DNA of 64,000 bases from Methylobacterium sp. J-077 (GCF_022829365.1 NZ_JAKSYJ010000254.1:1-64000), one strand, 5' to 3'. Shown: positions 17,096 to 26,009, counted from the first letter of the stretch. Numbers and translations: made by a program. Notes: generated by a model from the sequence alone, not told the origin.

Positions 17096-19459
17096 ATGCA
17101 GAATGGCCCGCACGCGCAGCCCGCCGGGGACGGCGCCCCGACCTCCATCGCCGCCCGCGCCATGGGCGCCCTCCGGCGGGACGCCGCCAGCTATCTGGAA
17201 GGGCTCAACCCCGAGCAGCGCCGCGCCGTCGAGGCGACGGAAGGCCCGGTGCTGGTTCTGGCCGGGGCCGGCACCGGCAAGACCCGGGTGCTCACCACCC
17301 GGATCGCCCACCTGATCGCCACTGGCCGCGCCCGGCCCTACGACATCCTGTCGGTGACCTTCACCAACAAGGCTGCCCGGGAGATGAAGCTGCGGATCGG
17401 CGCGCTGATCGGCCCGGCCGGCGAGGGCATGCCCTGGCTCGGCACCTTCCACGCCATCGGCACCAAGATCCTGCGCCGGCACGCCGAGCTGGTCGGGCTG
17501 AAGTCGGACTTCACGATCCTCGGGACGGACGACCAGCTGCGCCTGATGAAGCAAGTGATCGCCGACCAGAACATCGACGAGAAGCGCTGGCCGGCCCGGG
17601 CGCTCGCCCACACCATCGACGGCTGGAAGAACCGCGGCCTCTCGCCCGAGCAGGTGCCGCCGGGCGAGGCCTCGTCTTTCGCGTTCGGCAAGGGCGGCGC
17701 GCTCTACACCGCCTACCAGGCCCGGCTCGCGACGCTCAACGCCGTCGATTTCGGCGATCTTCTGCTCCTGTGCCTCAAGCTCTGGCGTGAGAACAAGGAT
17801 ATCCTCGAAAATTATCAGGATCGCTTTCGCTACATCCTAGTGGACGAGTATCAAGATACGAACGTCGCCCAGTACCTGTGGCTCAGGCTGCTCGCGCAAT
17901 CACGAAAAAACATCGCCTGTGTGGGCGACGACGACCAGTCGATCTACGGCTGGCGCGGGGCCGAGGTCGACAACATCCTGCGCTTCGAGCACGATTTTCC
18001 GGGCGCCGTGGTGGTGCGCCTGGAGCGCAACTACCGCTCCACCGGCCATATCCTGGCCGCCGCCTCGGGCCTGATCGCCAAGAACGAGAGCCGTCTCGGC
18101 AAGACCCTGCGCACCGAGGACGAGCCGGGCGAGCGCGTCACCGTGACCGGCGCCTGGGATTCCGAGGAGGAGGCGCGCCAGCTCGCCGAGGCGATCGAAT
18201 CCCTGCAATCCAAGCAGCATCCCCTGTCGGAGATCGCCGTGCTGGTGCGGATCTCGGCGCAGATGCGCGAGATCGAGGATCGCTTCGTCCAGCTCGGCCT
18301 GCCCTATCGGGTGATCGGCGGCCCGCGCTTCTACGAGCGCGCCGAGATCCGCGATGCGCTGGCTTACTTGCGCGTCACCATGAACGTCAGCGACGACCTC
18401 GCCTTCGAGCGGATCGTCAACACGCCCAAGCGCGGGCTGGGCGACGCCACCCTGCAGCAGCTCCACACCTACGGCCGCGCCAACCGCCTGCCGCTGCTGA
18501 TCGCCGCCCAGCGCCTGTGCGAGACCGACGAGCTGAAGCCCCGGGTCCGCGCGACCCTGCGGGCGCTCACCGAGAGTTTTTCCCGGTGGGCACGGCTCAT
18601 CGAGACGCAGCCGCACAGCGAGGTCGCCCAGACCATCCTGGAGGAATCCGGCTACACCGAGATGTGGCAGAAGGACCGCTCCGCCGACGCCGCCGGCCGC
18701 CTGGAGAACCTGAAGGAATTCGTCCGCTCGATGGAAGAATTCCCCGACATGGCGGCCTTCCTGGAGCACGTCTCCCTGGTGATGGAGGCCTCCGAGGCCG
18801 AGGGCGCCGAGCGGGTCTCGCTGATGACGCTCCACGCCGCCAAGGGCCTGGAATTCGACACCGTGTTCCTGCCCGGCTGGGAGGACGGCTTGTTCCCCAA
18901 CCAGCGGGCGCTCGACGAGAGCGGCCGGGCCGGATTGGAAGAAGAGCGCCGCCTCGCCCATGTCGGTCTCACCCGGGCGCGCAAGCGGGCCAAGCTGTCC
19001 TTCGCGGTCAACCGGCGCATCCACGGCCTGTGGTCCTCGACCATCCCGTCGCGGTTCATCGACGAATTGCCGGAGACCGCCGTCGACGTGGTCGAGGCGC
19101 CCGCGCATTTCTCGGCCGGCGCCTCGCGGTTCGACCGCAACCCGACGCCGTTCGGGTCGAGCTACGGCACGCCCGGCTGGCAGCGTGCCCAGGCCAACAC
19201 CGCTTCGGGGGCCGGCAACCGGTCCGGCTTCGGCAGCGGCCCCGGCGGCCGGGCCGGCGGCCCGCGCCAGATCGAGGGCGAGCTGATCGCCAAGTCGACC
19301 GGCGCGCCCTCCGCGTTCCAGGATGGCCAGCGGGTCTTCCACATGAAGTTCGGCCCCGGAACCGTCGCCGGCGTCGACGGCAACAAGCTCACCGTTGACT
19401 TCGATAAAGCCGGCCGGAAGATGGTTCTCGACAGCTTCATCCAGGCTGGATCAAGCTAG
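17096..19459 (+). CDS. uvrD: UvrD/PcrA-type ATP-dependent 3'-5' DNA helicase
   Basis: Superfamily 1A helicase for repair and fork maintenance. Motifs in order: Q-motif region (LNPEQRRAV), Walker A AGAGTGKT with Lys62, VTFTNKAAREM, DEYQDTN (Walker B), GDDDQSIYGWRGA, ERNYRSTG, MTLHAAKGLEFD and VGLTRARKRA. The C-terminus (FHMKFGPGTVAGVDGNKLTVDFD) is the Tudor-like tail of PcrA/UvrD. The ATG at 17096 has GGGAAGCGGA just upstream; a TTG at 17078 is an alternative. 787 aa, normal length. Confidence 0.95.
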   Translation: MQNGPHAQPAGDGAPTSIAARAMGALRRDAASYLEGLNPEQRRAVEATEGPVLVLAGAGTGKTRVLTTRIAHLIATGRARPYDILSVTFTNKAAREMKLRIGALIGPAGEGMPWLGTFHAIGTKILRRHAELVGLKSDFTILGTDDQLRLMKQVIADQNIDEKRWPARALAHTIDGWKNRGLSPEQVPPGEASSFAFGKGGALYTAYQARLATLNAVDFGDLLLLCLKLWRENKDILENYQDRFRYILVDEYQDTNVAQYLWLRLLAQSRKNIACVGDDDQSIYGWRGAEVDNILRFEHDFPGAVVVRLERNYRSTGHILAAASGLIAKNESRLGKTLRTEDEPGERVTVTGAWDSEEEARQLAEAIESLQSKQHPLSEIAVLVRISAQMREIEDRFVQLGLPYRVIGGPRFYERAEIRDALAYLRVTMNVSDDLAFERIVNTPKRGLGDATLQQLHTYGRANRLPLLIAAQRLCETDELKPRVRATLRALTESFSRWARLIETQPHSEVAQTILEESGYTEMWQKDRSADAAGRLENLKEFVRSMEEFPDMAAFLEHVSLVMEASEAEGAERVSLMTLHAAKGLEFDTVFLPGWEDGLFPNQRALDESGRAGLEEERRLAHVGLTRARKRAKLSFAVNRRIHGLWSSTIPSRFIDELPETAVDVVEAPAHFSAGASRFDRNPTPFGSSYGTPGWQRAQANTASGAGNRSGFGSGPGGRAGGPRQIEGELIAKSTGAPSAFQDGQRVFHMKFGPGTVAGVDGNKLTVDFDKAGRKMVLDSFIQAGSS

Positions 19460-19883
19460 TCCCGCCGATCAAGCCCGGACGTTTCAGGGCGGCAGGGTCG
19501 GGCGGCTTCGCCCGTGCGGGCGGGGAGGATCTGAGGCCGTGCCGGATGCCGCGTCATCCCGTGTCCCCAGCCCTCGTCCCGGCTCTCGGTCTGATGCAGC
19601 CTTGCCAGCATCGCAGCATTTTCCGCAACGCGGTACCGACCGTCACCCCCTGGTCACACCCTCCGAGCAATCGTCCGGTGCGAATCACGTTGGTGCGCCG
19701 CTTGCACTGCGTATTCGACCCCGGGCGAAGCGGCGTGACGCTCTCCACAGGCGAATAGCGCGGGGCGGAACCTTCGGCATGGCGCCGGAATTAGTTTCGC
19801 AATAGAATAAATCCGGGAGCATTTAGGTAAACGGCAGTTCATCGACAGATCCAGGTTGGCAAGTCCCGTTGGAGTGTTGATCC
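19460..19883. other. Intergenic region before phoH
   Basis: 424 bp without a supported gene; frames here are short, Arg/Pro-rich and not family-like. AT content rises near 19790-19860, suggesting a promoter for the PhoH gene, but I cannot assign hexamers. Confidence 0.4.
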
Positions 19884-20600
19884 ATGAAGCGACGCCGCAC
19901 ACGACTTGAACTGGTTGAAGACCGCACGCCCCGTATTCACCGCACCCGCTTCGACGAAGAGCGCAACCTCAGCCCCATCCAGCCCCTCACCGACCGCCAA
20001 GCCGAATATCTCGACGCCCTGGCCAGCTCCGCCCAGGTGATCGTCCTCGGGCCCGCCGGCACCGGCAAGACCTACATCGCCGGGACGCGGGCCGCCGACC
20101 AGCTCCGCCAGCGCCGCATCTCCAAGGTCGTGATCACCCGCCCGAACGTGCCCTCGGGCCGCTCGCTGGGCTTCTTCCCCGGCACCCTCGAGGAGAAGAT
20201 CGCCCCCTGGGTCGCCCCGCTCACCGAGGCCATGAAGGAGCGGATGGGCCAGGCTGCCTTCGAGATCGCGCTCAAGACCGGCGACATCGAGATCGTGCCG
20301 TTCGAGGTGATGCGCGGCCGCACTTTCAAGAACTGCCTGGTGATCCTGGACGAGGCCCAGAACACCACCACCGCCGAGATCAAGATGTTCCTGACCCGGA
20401 TCGGCGACGATTGCCAGGTCATCATCAACGGCGACGTCTCACAGACCGACCTGCGCGAGACCTCGGGCCTGCGCACGGTCATGCACTTGATCAAGAGCCG
20501 GATGATGCCGATCCCGGTGGTCGAGTTCACCCGCGACGACATCGTCCGCTCCGGCATCTGCGCCGAATGGGTGAAGGCGTTCGAGGAAACGAATCTATAA
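19884..20600 (+). CDS. phoH: PhoH-family ATPase
   Basis: P-loop ATPase of the PhoH family, linked to RNA metabolism and phosphate starvation. It has Walker A GPAGTGKT (Lys62), the diagnostic ITRPNVPSGRSLGFFPG segment and Walker B LVILDEAQN. 238 aa corresponds to the short form, without the KH or PIN domains of longer homologues. The N-terminus is very basic (MKRRRTRLE). ATG at 19884. It is followed at once by a strong stem-loop and the leader of a mini-protein. Confidence 0.92.
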   Translation: MKRRRTRLELVEDRTPRIHRTRFDEERNLSPIQPLTDRQAEYLDALASSAQVIVLGPAGTGKTYIAGTRAADQLRQRRISKVVITRPNVPSGRSLGFFPGTLEEKIAPWVAPLTEAMKERMGQAAFEIALKTGDIEIVPFEVMRGRTFKNCLVILDEAQNTTTAEIKMFLTRIGDDCQVIINGDVSQTDLRETSGLRTVMHLIKSRMMPIPVVEFTRDDIVRSGICAEWVKAFEETNL

Positions 20601-20615
20601 TCCAGAAGTTGTTGG

Positions 20616-20732
20616 CGGCGGACCCTCACGGGTCCGCCGTGCCTTCACCGGCACGAGACGACTCTCCGAACCTCCCGTTTGGGAGGATGAACCGGGCTTC
20701 ACGCCCGGCTACCAGAGAATTGGAGTCTCCCC
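20616..20732 (+). ncRNA. Structured RNA leader of the Met/His-repeat protein (candidate)
   Basis: The 132 bp between the phoH stop and the next start hold four consecutive perfect stems. They are a 10-bp stem at 20616-20625/20630-20639, GTGCC/GGCAC at 20639-20654, CCTCCC/GGGAGG at 20671-20686 and CCGGGC/GCCCGG at 20692-20708. GAGAC (20655-20659) can pair with GTCTC (20725-20729), enclosing the last two stems as a three-way junction and touching the GGAG ribosome site at 20722. The first stem may simply terminate phoH, though no T-run follows. I do not recognise a known riboswitch class. Confidence 0.45.
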
Positions 20733-20954
20733 GTGAGGAAACTGACCTTCGCCTTTGCCGTGCTGGCCTCGATCGGCGGTGCCGCCCTCGTCCAGCCCGC
20801 CAGCGCCGCCCCCGGCCTGCCCTCGGGGATCTCTGCACCCGACTCCGTCACGCAGGTCCGCATGCACCCGATGGAGCGGCGCATGATGCATCGGCGCATG
20901 CACCGCCGGATGATGCATCGGCGCATGCATCACCGCGGCATGCACCGGATGTGA
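20733..20954 (+). CDS. Secreted Met/His/Arg-repeat mini-protein
   Basis: 73-residue protein. A clear Sec signal peptide (MRKLTFAFAVLASIGGAALV, cleavage near QPASAA) is followed by a short spacer and a C-terminus made of Met, His and Arg repeats (units such as MMHRRMHRR). The DNA shows a 27-bp tandem duplication (20883-20909 and 20910-20936). The GTG start at 20733 has GGAG 7 bp upstream. The exported Met/His composition suggests binding of copper or another soft metal, or a basic envelope peptide; both are inference. It is preceded by a structured leader and followed by an intrinsic terminator. Confidence 0.75.
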   Translation: MRKLTFAFAVLASIGGAALVQPASAAPGLPSGISAPDSVTQVRMHPMERRMMHRRMHRRMMHRRMHHRGMHRM

Positions 20955-20965
20955 TGTTCAAGATG

Positions 20966-20986
20966 CGGGGCCTTCGGGCCCCGTTT
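20966..20986 (+). terminator. Rho-independent terminator
   Basis: A 7-bp GC stem CGGGGCC/GGCCCCG (20966-20972, 20977-20983) with a TTCG loop, followed by TTT. It lies 12 bp after the stop of the Met/His-repeat gene. Confidence 0.75.
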
Positions 20987-21099
20987 CCTTGTGCGGATCG
21001 CTTTGGGCGTTGCTCCGCACCCCGCAGATTCCTATCTCGTCACCCTGAATCGCGCAGTCAGGCGGCCGAAGCGGCAGCCGGCCGATCCGGGAGACCACG

Positions 21100-21384
21100 A
21101 TGCCCCCCTCGAACCGACTGTTCGACGATCTCGCCCGCCTGATGACCGATGCGGCTGGGGCCGCCCAGGGCGTGCGCCGCGAGGCCGAGACCGTGGTCAA
21201 GGCGCAGGTCGAGCGCCTCGTCCGCGATCTCGACATCGCCTCCCGCGAGGAGCTGGACGTGCTGCGCGATCTGGTCACCAATCTCCGGACCCAGAACGAG
21301 GCGCTCACCGCCCGGGTGGCCGCCCTCGAGGCGAAATCCGGCACCGCCGGGGCCGGCGCGGCGGGCCTCAGCGAAGCGATCTGA
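21100..21384 (+). CDS. ubiK: UbiK-family accessory factor
   Basis: 94-residue protein with an amphipathic N-terminal helix (NRLFDDLARLMTDAAGAAQGV) and a C-terminal coiled coil (EELDVLRDLVTNLRTQNEALTARVAALE). This is the UbiK/BMFP (DUF526) pattern. UbiK assists the soluble ubiquinone-biosynthesis complex. ATG at 21100. Assignment rests on this distinctive arrangement and length. Confidence 0.85.
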   Translation: MPPSNRLFDDLARLMTDAAGAAQGVRREAETVVKAQVERLVRDLDIASREELDVLRDLVTNLRTQNEALTARVAALEAKSGTAGAGAAGLSEAI

Positions 21385-21673
21385 GTCCGCACGGCAACGC
21401 GTCAGGCTTTTGCACAGGAAGCGCGACCGATGATTTCGTTTCCTGTTCACCGAGCGTGACCTGCACTTTGTGTCGCGAGTCACGGCCGGTCTATAGTCGG
21501 GCATAGGGTGATTCGGCGGCTGCGGGGCGATGTCCGCAGAGCTTTGACAGTCGATCGCGTCACCTCCGGCTTATGCGTGCCGGTCGTATCAAGTTCTCGG
21601 AGTGTTCTCGCACTCTTCTCGCGTCCCCGTCACGTCGGTCCGGGTCGATTCCGGGCCGTCCTTTTGGATCGTC

Positions 21674-22183
21674 ATGCCGCTTCTCCACGTCGACTTCCAC
21701 GACCCTGACCGGAACGAGCATCCGCTCGACGTCGTCGAGCGTCTGGCGTCTTTGCGCGACTGGATCTTCGACCGGGCCGAGACCGACGAGATGTCGATCA
21801 CCAGCCCCGGCCGCTGGACCGACTACCATGTCGCCTTCACCTGGATTGAGGACGTCGAGGCTCTGCATGTGGCTTGCGCCTTCGATCTCAAGGTGCCGGA
21901 GCGGCAGCGGACCGAGGTGCTGCGCCTGATCGCCATGATCAACGAGCAGCTCTGGATCGGCCATTTCGACCTGTGGTCGAGCGACAGCGTGGTGATGTTC
22001 CGCCACGCGCTACTTCTGACCGGCGGCGCGGTGCCGACCCACCCGCAATGCGCCACCATGATGAAGACCGCGGTGGATGCCTGCGAGCGCTACTTCCAGG
22101 CATTCCAGTTCGTGCTCTGGGCCGGCAAGAGCGCCCGCGAGGCGCTGGATGCCGTGCTGTTCGAGACCGAAGGCGAGGCGTGA
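21674..22183 (+). CDS. YbjN domain protein
   Basis: 169-residue cytosolic protein of the YbjN family, whose fold resembles type III secretion chaperones. Typical segments are DVEALHVACAFDLKVPE, LRLIAMINEQLWIGHFDL and the C-terminal helix. The ATG at 21674 (MPLLHVDFHD) is preferred over an unusual upstream extension. The stop overlaps the GTG start of proC by 4 bases (GTGA), a coupling conserved in alphaproteobacteria. Confidence 0.88.
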   Translation: MPLLHVDFHDPDRNEHPLDVVERLASLRDWIFDRAETDEMSITSPGRWTDYHVAFTWIEDVEALHVACAFDLKVPERQRTEVLRLIAMINEQLWIGHFDLWSSDSVVMFRHALLLTGGAVPTHPQCATMMKTAVDACERYFQAFQFVLWAGKSAREALDAVLFETEGEA

Positions 22184-23010
22184 CGGCGGCCCCGAACGCG
22201 GCGCGGATGCCGGCCTCCCTGGTTCTCGCCGGGGCCGGAAAGATGGGCGGCGCGATGCTGGCGGGCTGGCTCGAAGCGGGCCTCGATCCCCAATCCACCA
22301 CGATCATCGACCCGGTGCCGGCCCGCGCGATCGTGGATCTCTGCGCCCAGCGCGGCATCCGGCTCAACCCGACGAATCCCGAACCCGCAGCAGTGCTGGT
22401 CCTGGCGATCAAGCCGCAGGGCCTGGAGGCAGCCGCCCCCGGCCTCGACCGGCTCCTCGGCCCAGACACGCTCCTCGTCTCGATCCTGGCCGGCAAGACC
22501 GTCGCAGACCTGCGCACCCGGCTGCTCCGGGCGCGCGCCGTGGTCCGGGCGATGCCCAACCTGCCGGCCAGCATCGGGCGGGGCTCCACCGGCGCCTGCG
22601 CGAGCCCGGAGGTAATCCCGGCTCAGCGCGATGCGGCCGACGCCCTATTCTCCGCCAACGGCACGGTGGCCTGGCTCGCCGACGAGGCCCAGATCGACGC
22701 CGTGACCGCGGTCTCGGGCTCCGGGCCTGCCTATGTCTTCCTGCTGGTCGAGGCCCTAGCCGAGGCCGGGATCGCTGCCGGGCTCGATCCGGATGTGGCG
22801 CGAACGCTGGCGCGGGCCACGGTCGCGGGCGCCGGAGCGCTCCTCGACGCCAGCCCGGACGAGGCGGCCGATCTGCGCCGCAACGTCACTTCTCCGGGTG
22901 GGACCACGGCCGCAGCGCTCGACGTGCTGATGCGTCCGGACGGCCTGGCCCCGCTCATGTGCGAAGCCGTGGCGGCGGCCAAACGCCGGGCGGCCGAACT
23001 CGCCGGCTGA
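22180..23010 (+). CDS. proC: Pyrroline-5-carboxylate reductase
   Basis: Last step of proline synthesis: reduces 1-pyrroline-5-carboxylate with NAD(P)H. It has the Rossmann motif LAGAGKMGGAML, the central RAMPNLPASIGRG, and the family hallmark VSGSGPAYVFLLVEAL with VTSPGGTTAAALDVL near the C-terminus. The GTG at 22180 overlaps the YbjN stop; an ATG at 22207 is an alternative giving 267 aa. Length is normal for either start. Confidence 0.95.
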   Translation: MTAAPNAARMPASLVLAGAGKMGGAMLAGWLEAGLDPQSTTIIDPVPARAIVDLCAQRGIRLNPTNPEPAAVLVLAIKPQGLEAAAPGLDRLLGPDTLLVSILAGKTVADLRTRLLRARAVVRAMPNLPASIGRGSTGACASPEVIPAQRDAADALFSANGTVAWLADEAQIDAVTAVSGSGPAYVFLLVEALAEAGIAAGLDPDVARTLARATVAGAGALLDASPDEAADLRRNVTSPGGTTAAALDVLMRPDGLAPLMCEAVAAAKRRAAELAG

Positions 23011-23103
23011 CATCCGTGCGGCATCGCCGCGCGACGGGCCTGCCCTTCCCGGCCGGCTTTCCTACATGAGAGTCGACGACCGACAGGAGCGGGCGACAGA
23101 CCC

Positions 23104-23910
23104 ATGACCGAGAGCAGAGCCCCGTCGAAGCGCACCCGCAAGGCTGCGAGTGCCGTGCAGGACAACGCGGCGTCGAACGACGCGATCCAGGCCGGCCCGG
23201 CCCCGGCATCCCCCGCGCAGTCCGGGAGCCCGCCGAAGCTGCCGCCCCGGGAGGCCGCGGTCGAGGCGCTGATGCGGCTCGCCGCCGAGCAGCCCTGGAA
23301 TGATATCGAGATCGGTGACATCGCCCGCGAGGCCGGGCTGAGTCTCGCCGAATTGCGCGACCTGTTCCCGTCGAAGGGCGCCGTGCTCGGCGGCCTCACC
23401 CGGATCATCGACCGAAAGGTCCTGGAGGGCGACAGCGCCGGCCTCGAAGAAGAGCCGACCCGCGAGCGCCTGTTCGACGTGCTGATGCGCCGGCTCGACG
23501 CGATGACGCCCTACAAGCCGGCGCTGCGCCGCATCGCCTACGCGCTGCGCGGCGAGCCGCTGTCGATGGTGGCGCTGAACGGTGTGATGCTGAACTCCCA
23601 CCGCTACATGCTGGCGGCGGCCGGGATCGACACCGAGGGGCCGCTGGGCCAGCTCAAGCTTCAGGGCGTGGTGATCGCCTTCGCCCGCGTCACCCAGGTC
23701 TGGCTCGACGACGACGATCCGGCGCTCGCCAGGACGATGGCCAAGCTCGACAAGGAGATCCGCAACGGCGAGCGTCTGATGGAGCGCGCCGAGGATGCCC
23801 GGCGGCTCACCGCGCCGTTGCGGGCGCTTGGCCGTTCGCTCCTGGACCGGCGCCCTCGCCGCCGGCGCGAGCCGGACGGCGACGACACGGATCCCGCCGC
23901 CGCGATTTAA
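23104..23910 (+). CDS. TetR-like protein with COQ9-like C-terminal region
   Basis: 268 residues. A Lys/Ala/Pro-rich N-terminal tail of about 45 residues precedes a TetR-type helix-turn-helix (AAVEALMRLAAEQPW, IGDIAREAGLSLAELRDLFPSKGAVL). The C-terminal half (VWLDDDDPALARTMAKLDKEIRNGERLM) resembles the COQ9/TetR-fold proteins that bind lipids in ubiquinone synthesis. The protein ends in an Arg-rich acidic tail. ATG at 23104. It may be a regulator or a COQ9-type lipid-binding protein; the nearby ubiK gene makes the second worth testing. Confidence 0.75.
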   Translation: MTESRAPSKRTRKAASAVQDNAASNDAIQAGPAPASPAQSGSPPKLPPREAAVEALMRLAAEQPWNDIEIGDIAREAGLSLAELRDLFPSKGAVLGGLTRIIDRKVLEGDSAGLEEEPTRERLFDVLMRRLDAMTPYKPALRRIAYALRGEPLSMVALNGVMLNSHRYMLAAAGIDTEGPLGQLKLQGVVIAFARVTQVWLDDDDPALARTMAKLDKEIRNGERLMERAEDARRLTAPLRALGRSLLDRRPRRRREPDGDDTDPAAAI

Positions 23911-24087
23911 TCGCTCTGCCGGCCTCCGACGGCCGCTGGGAGCCCGCGTTCAGCTCCTGCTTCGAGATGTACGGGGCGATCGAAGGATCAGCCGCTCCCA
24001 CCGACTCGCGACTTCAGCCGCGGTCAAACGGGCCTGAGCGTATCCTCTCGGATCCGGCCACCGGACCGAAGCTCTGCCCCGACGTCC

Positions 24088-24528
24088 TTATCCGGCGACG
24101 CGGTTCGTCAGCGCTTCGCGCATCAGGGTCGCGACCATGCCGTTCTGGAACTGCTCGCGCTGGATGAACAGCGCGTCCGGGACGAGCACCGAGGCCTCCT
24201 GCTCCGGCGGGTCGAACGGATCGCTGGAGAGAACGATGCGCAGGCCCGGGCGCAGGGCCCGCGCCTCGACCGCGAGCTGTGCGCAGCACAGGCCGCCGCC
24301 CTGCAGCGCAGCATCCACCACCATCACGTCCACGGGCAGCCCGAGGGCCAGCACCGTCATGGCATCGACGCCCCGGTCGCAGGCGGTCACCTGGTAACCC
24401 AGCATCCGGATCTCGGCCGAGATCTCGTCGCGCCAGCGCTTGTGGCGGCCGACGACCAGCACCTGGATCCGGTAGCAGACGCCCTGGGGCAGCCTCCCGG
24501 AGGCCGTCTCGACGTCGGTTGTGGGCAT
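24088..24528 (-). CDS. Receiver-like protein lacking the phosphorylation site acids (pseudo-receiver)
   Basis: 146-residue protein with CheY-like fold signals: VLVVGRHKRWRDEIS as strand 1/helix 1, MVVDAALQGG with Asp72 in the phospho-acceptor position, and RIVLSSDPFDPP as strand 4. The acidic pair of true receivers is replaced by Gly-Arg-His, and the conserved C-terminal Lys is absent (ALFIQREQF). It is therefore unlikely to be phosphorylated normally. ATG at 24528. Divergent from argJ by 230 bp. Confidence 0.7.
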   Translation of the reverse strand: MPTTDVETASGRLPQGVCYRIQVLVVGRHKRWRDEISAEIRMLGYQVTACDRGVDAMTVLALGLPVDVMVVDAALQGGGLCCAQLAVEARALRPGLRIVLSSDPFDPPEQEASVLVPDALFIQREQFQNGMVATLMREALTNRVAG

Positions 24529-24758
24529 AGTCCGCACTCGACCTCGCTCTGGCTTTGCGATGCAGCATGCTATGCCGGGAACCAAGGCTCGCGCAAGCCT
24601 GGGGCCGCGAAGACGCCGCATTTCGCGCCGCGTTTGCTCAAAGCGCATGCAGCCTCCCACTTGGGCAACGCAGAGGCGTACGGTTGACGGCGCCGGGGTC
24701 GCGCGGGCAACACCGGGCCGCCGCGGGAGGCCCCGCGCGCTGCCGGAGCGTTCAGCCG

Positions 24759-26009
24759 ATGTCGTCCGCGAAATCCCCGCCCGTTTCCCCGCTGGCGCCG
24801 CGCGCGGTGCCGGAGTTGCCGCCGCTCCCGGGGGTGCGAATCGCCACCGCCCAGGCTGGCATCCGCTACAGCGGCCGGACCGACGTGCTCTATGTCGACC
24901 TCGCCGCCGGCACCCGGGCGGCCGGGGTGTTCACCCGTTCGAAATGCCCGTCCGCGCCGGTGGATTGGTGCCGCGAGGCTCTCGCGCACGGCGTGGCCCG
25001 GGCCGTTGTGGTCAATTCGGGCAACGCCAACGCCTTCACGGGCCGGCTCGGCCGGGAGGCCGTCGCCAAGACCGTGCAGATCGCCGCGCAGGCGGCCGGC
25101 TGCAGCGACCGGGAGGTCTACGTCGCCTCCACCGGGGTGATCGGCGAGCCGCTGCCGGCCGAGCGATTCGAGGGGGTTCTGGCCGAGTGCGCCGCCCGGG
25201 CCACGGACGGCCCGGCCGCCTGGGCCGAGGCCGCCCGGGCGATCATGACCACCGACACCTTCCCTAAGCTCGCGACCCGCAAAGCCGAGATCGACGGCGT
25301 GGCCGTGACCATCAACGGCATCGCCAAGGGTGCCGGCATGATCGCCCCCGACATGGCGACGATGCTGGCCTTCGTGTTCACCGACGCCGCCCTGCCCCAG
25401 GCTGCGCTCCAGGCCCTGCTCTCCGCCGGCACCAAGACCAGCTTCAACTGCGTGACGGTGGACGGCGACACCTCGACCTCCGACACCCTGCTGCTGTTCG
25501 CCACGGCCAAGGCCGGCAATGCCGAGATCGGCGACGCGGCCGACCCGCGGCTCGCCGGCTTCAAGGCGGCGCTCGACAGCCTGCTGATCGAACTGGCTCA
25601 GCTCGTCGCCAAGGATGGCGAAGGCGCGCGCAAATTCGTCACCGTGCGGGTCACCGGCGCCGAGAGCGACGCCTCCGCCCACCGGATCGCGATGTCGATC
25701 GCCAACTCGCCGCTGGTGAAAACCGCGGTGGCCGGCGAGGACGCCAATTGGGGCCGGGTGGTGATGGCGGTCGGCAAGGCCGGTGAGCCAGCCGACCGGG
25801 ACCGCTTGGCGATCTGGTTCGGCGACGTGCGCGTGGCCGTCGATGGCGCCCGCGATCCGGGTTACAGCGAGGACGCCGCCAGCGCGGTGATGCGCGAGCC
25901 GGAGATCGGCATCCGGGTCGATCTCGGCCTGGGCGCAGGCCAGGCCCGCGTCTGGACCTGCGATCTGACCAAGGCCTACATCGAGATCAACGGGGATTAC
26001 CGCTCGTGA
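24759..26009 (+). CDS. argJ: Bifunctional ornithine acetyltransferase / N-acetylglutamate synthase
   Basis: Arginine pathway enzyme that recycles the acetyl group from N-acetylornithine to glutamate and can also use acetyl-CoA. It is made as a precursor that cleaves itself before Thr201 in the motif GAGMIAPDMATMLAF, generating the alpha and beta subunits. NSGNANAF and the C-terminal EINGDYRS are also diagnostic. ATG at 24759; 416 aa. The stop overlaps the GTG of the next gene (GTGA), forming the argJ-SIMPL-mutT operon. Confidence 0.97.
   Translation: MSSAKSPPVSPLAPRAVPELPPLPGVRIATAQAGIRYSGRTDVLYVDLAAGTRAAGVFTRSKCPSAPVDWCREALAHGVARAVVVNSGNANAFTGRLGREAVAKTVQIAAQAAGCSDREVYVASTGVIGEPLPAERFEGVLAECAARATDGPAAWAEAARAIMTTDTFPKLATRKAEIDGVAVTINGIAKGAGMIAPDMATMLAFVFTDAALPQAALQALLSAGTKTSFNCVTVDGDTSTSDTLLLFATAKAGNAEIGDAADPRLAGFKAALDSLLIELAQLVAKDGEGARKFVTVRVTGAESDASAHRIAMSIANSPLVKTAVAGEDANWGRVVMAVGKAGEPADRDRLAIWFGDVRVAVDGARDPGYSEDAASAVMREPEIGIRVDLGLGAGQARVWTCDLTKAYIEINGDYRS

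Noticed and set aside
20709..20945. Minus-strand His/Met-rich frame opposite the mini-protein
   Set aside because: The ATGCAT-rich repeat reads as Met/His on both strands. Only the plus strand has a signal peptide, ribosome site and terminator.
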